DNA from: an uncultured Prevotellaceae bacterium
GTDB lineage: Bacteria; Bacteroidota; Bacteroidia; Bacteroidales; Muribaculaceae
NCBI GenBank assembly: GCA_900317325.1
Contig: ONGE01000004.1
Coordinates: forward strand, 62,001-126,000
Length of the DNA: 64,000 bases
Direction: 5' to 3'
In this document: positions 62,109 to 64,000 of the stretch, one piece after another
Layout of the letters: the number at the start of each line of letters is the position of its first letter
Numbering within the stretch: the first letter of the stretch is position 1
Notes under the pieces: model-generated
Seen by the model: only the letters and a program-made list of their open reading frames with translations
Database searches by the model: none
What the model was told of the DNA's origin: nothing
Program-made: the position numbers and the translations under genes

Positions 62109-62840
62109 ATGAATAACTATCTTGATAACAGCTACCAGAACGGCTATCAGACTGCCGCTCAAGCCGAGAACGAATTGACGTTGCAGCGCTACGTCGCTGG
62201 TGTGATGCGTCGCGTGTATGGCCAGATGACATTTGGATTGCTGGCAACAGCCCTCACTTCTTACCTGGTGTTGTCCAGTGAGCCGTTGAAGGCCCTGCTT
62301 CTTTCCAACAAGATCATTTTCTTGTTGATGTTTGTCAGCGAGTTGGGATTGGTGATCTTCCTGAGCGCCCGCATCAATAAGATGAGCACCACGATGTCAA
62401 AGGTGGTATTCTATCTTTACAGCATTCTCAACGGTATCACCTTGACACCAATCTTCTTTGTTTACACGAGTTCGAGCATCGCAGCCACATTTGCCATCAC
62501 GGCCGGCATGTTCGGCGCGATGACCATCTTCGGCTACGTGACGCGTCAGGATCTGTCCAAAATGGGTTCATTCCTGTTCATGGCTCTGATAGGCTTGATT
62601 GTGTGCCTCGTTGTGAATTTGTTCATTCACAGCACTATGTTTGAGATGCTCATCAGTTTCGCTGGCGTGCTCATCTTTGTGGGACTGACAGCTTGGGATA
62701 CCCAGGCCATCAAGCGCATGTGTGCCGAGGCCGATACGACCACTGTAGGCAAAGTCGCCACGATGGGTGCACTTACCCTCTATCTCGACTTCATCAACCT
62801 GTTCATCTACTTGCTGCGCCTGTTCGGCGACCGCAACTGA
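62109..62840 (+). CDS. Bax inhibitor-1/YccA family membrane protein
   Basis: This 243-residue inner-membrane protein has seven hydrophobic helices after a short hydrophilic N-terminus (MNNYLDNSYQNGYQTAAQAENELTLQRYVAGVMRRVYGQMTFGLLATALTSYLV). The family's signature is visible near the end as GVLIFVGLTAWDTQAIKRMC. Bacterial members are implicated in membrane-protease control and calcium leak. It starts 87 bases after argS and ends before a strong terminator. Confidence 0.93.
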   Translation: MNNYLDNSYQNGYQTAAQAENELTLQRYVAGVMRRVYGQMTFGLLATALTSYLVLSSEPLKALLLSNKIIFLLMFVSELGLVIFLSARINKMSTTMSKVVFYLYSILNGITLTPIFFVYTSSSIAATFAITAGMFGAMTIFGYVTRQDLSKMGSFLFMALIGLIVCLVVNLFIHSTMFEMLISFAGVLIFVGLTAWDTQAIKRMCAEADTTTVGKVATMGALTLYLDFINLFIYLLRLFGDRN

Positions 62841-62869
62841 TCTCGGACAACAGGGACAACTTTAATAAA

Positions 62870-62901
62870 CAACCCCGGCAGCATCCACGTTGCCGGGGTT
62901 G
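62870..62901 (+). terminator. Terminator of the BI-1 family gene
   Basis: A perfect 11-bp stem (CAACCCCGGCA with TGCCGGGGTTG) and 10-base loop are followed by CATTTTTT. Confidence 0.9.
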
Positions 62902-63054
62902 CATTTTTTAGATTTATGGGCTCTTGTGATGAGTTTACAAGTTTGTGGACTTTTTGCTGATTATTAAAAGGGCGTAGCTACTTTAGAAACTTGAATTAGA
63001 ACTTGAATTATCAAATAACCAATCAGGAGGTTTTAGGTTTACAGTAAAGTTTTG

Positions 63055-63062
63055 TATTTTTG
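63055..63062 (+). promoter_or_regulatory. -7 box for the second C10 peptidase
   Basis: TATTTTTG matches TAnnTTTG, 33 bases before the ATG. Confidence 0.55.
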
Positions 63063-63094
63063 CAATCAGTTATAACCATCTAAATCTTGACACA

Positions 63095-64000
63095 ATGATG
63101 AAACGATATCTTTTCGCTCTCTTAGCGCTTGTCGCTGTGATGACAGTGCAAGCCGATACGGTGTCGCAAGAGCGCGCCCTGGCCGTGGCTCAAGGTTTCC
63201 TCAACAACGGTGGCGCCACGTTCAAGGCCGGCGCTGCACCCAAGTTAGCCCACAAGGCCCTCTCGGCTGATGGCCTGCCCGATTACTATGTGTTCAACTA
63301 TGGCGCTGACGGCGGCTTCGTCGTCGTCAGCGGCGACGACCGCACGGTGCCCGTGTGGGGCTACAGCACGAGCGGCATGTTTGACTACGAGACCATGCCC
63401 GAGAACGTCAGGTGCTGGTTCGAGTACTATCAGAGCCAAATGCAGTACCTGCGCGAGCACCCCAACGTCCAGACCCGCCAGCCGGTCACCCTTGCCAGCA
63501 GCGTGGGCCCTCTGCTCTCCACCCGTTGGGACCAAACCTATCCTTATAACCTTTATTGTCCCACAGCCTATGATTACAGTGACCTTGTCGAGTACAATGA
63601 CCATGCCTGCACGGGTTGCGTGGCGACAGCCCTGGCCCAGATCATGAATTACCACAAGTGGCCCAAGGTTGGCACCGGTAGTCAATCCTATGACGTAGTT
63701 GTCAAGGGCTTTAAGTCACATGGGTCACACGAGGAGCAGGACCGCAACGTTACATTGACTGCCGATTTCAGCAAGTCTGAATATAAATGGAGCCTGATGA
63801 AGGATGAGTATGGAGCTTACTGGAATACTGATGGCAGTGTTTGCATGCGTTGCAGGAATGGCAATGGCAACTGGGTAGAGTATGGTAATGTCGGTCCGTG
63901 GGACTACAGCCCGTTCTATGCCGTCGCCCGCTTGATGAAAGACGCGGGCTATGCCGTCGAGATGAAGTACGGGTCACCGCACCGCGGGGGAAGCAGCTCC
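63095..64000 (+). CDS. C10-family secreted cysteine peptidase (5' part; runs off window)
   Basis: The frame is open from ATG 63095 (63098 is equally possible) to the end, about 302 residues. A signal peptide (MMKRYLFALLALVAVMTVQA) leads to a SpeB-type propeptide (SQERALAVAQGFLNN, GGFVVVSGDDRTVPVWGYS) and the start of the peptidase core. The nucleophile is Cys175 in ACTGCVATALAQIMNYHKWP. The catalytic His and any C-terminal dockerin lie beyond the window. It is related to the 26-28 kb enzyme but clearly distinct in sequence. Confidence 0.92.
   Translation, partial: MMKRYLFALLALVAVMTVQADTVSQERALAVAQGFLNNGGATFKAGAAPKLAHKALSADGLPDYYVFNYGADGGFVVVSGDDRTVPVWGYSTSGMFDYETMPENVRCWFEYYQSQMQYLREHPNVQTRQPVTLASSVGPLLSTRWDQTYPYNLYCPTAYDYSDLVEYNDHACTGCVATALAQIMNYHKWPKVGTGSQSYDVVVKGFKSHGSHEEQDRNVTLTADFSKSEYKWSLMKDEYGAYWNTDGSVCMRCRNGNGNWVEYGNVGPWDYSPFYAVARLMKDAGYAVEMKYGSPHRGGSSS

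Overview
The window looks like chromosomal DNA of a gut-type Bacteroidales bacterium, near Muribaculaceae or Prevotellaceae (family not decidable here). The reasons are the Bacteroidetes promoter form (TTTG, about 19-22 bp, TAnnTTTG) before many genes, the near absence of Shine-Dalgarno sites, two PorU-like C25 peptidases and C-termini typical of type IX secretion, C10 (streptopain-type) peptidases with dockerin-like tails, a CotH protein, and small DUF3244/DUF3108 proteins. Most genes are GC-rich; about 46.98-48.88 kb and 59.22-59.91 kb are clearly AT-richer.

Layout. 1-1.3 kb: 5' part of a secreted CotH protein (minus). 1.7-6.1 kb: nnr (plus), then tRNA-Leu(UAA) and a probable hpt-adk-yihY operon (minus). 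6.1-7.4 kb: a REP-associated tyrosine transposase (RAYT) with an extra C-terminal Rossmann-like domain, bracketed by two paired REP-type palindromes. 7.4-11.2 kb: two POT peptide transporters and sufE (minus). 11.3-16.4 kb: a large periplasmic TPR protein and an outer-membrane barrel (minus), divergent from a PpiD-type foldase (16.7-18.8 kb). 19.5-26 kb: a 2162-residue secreted repeat protein, convergent with a C10 peptidase-dockerin protein. 28.5-31.7 kb: a broken dockerin gene, two unknown small genes, a small secreted cohesin-like protein and a DUF3108 protein. 31.8-37.5 kb: an efflux operon (TolC, HlyD, two ABC-2 permeases, no ATPase) and a phosphopantetheinyl transferase. 37.6-46 kb: two paralogous PorU-like C25 peptidases around rex and a FAH-like gene. 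46.5-50.5 kb: TPR sensor-like lipoprotein, DUF3244 protein, dockerin protein. 50.7-55.1 kb: ferredoxin, SUI1/YciH, AddA-like helicase-nuclease. 55.1-60 kb: type I restriction-modification hsdR-hsdM-hsdS, with a half-length hsdS, framed by a 28-bp direct repeat. 60.2-64 kb: argS, a BI-1 family protein and a second C10 peptidase cut by the window end.

Themes. Much of the window supports protein export and surface display: secreted peptidases, dockerin and cohesin-like modules, PorU-like enzymes, a periplasmic foldase and an efflux line. POT transporters could import the peptides such peptidases release. The strongest unusual signals are the RAYT fusion with its flanking palindromes, the repeat-framed restriction locus with its half S subunit, a gene whose composition changes sharply inside the reading frame, and several short intergenic repeat families.
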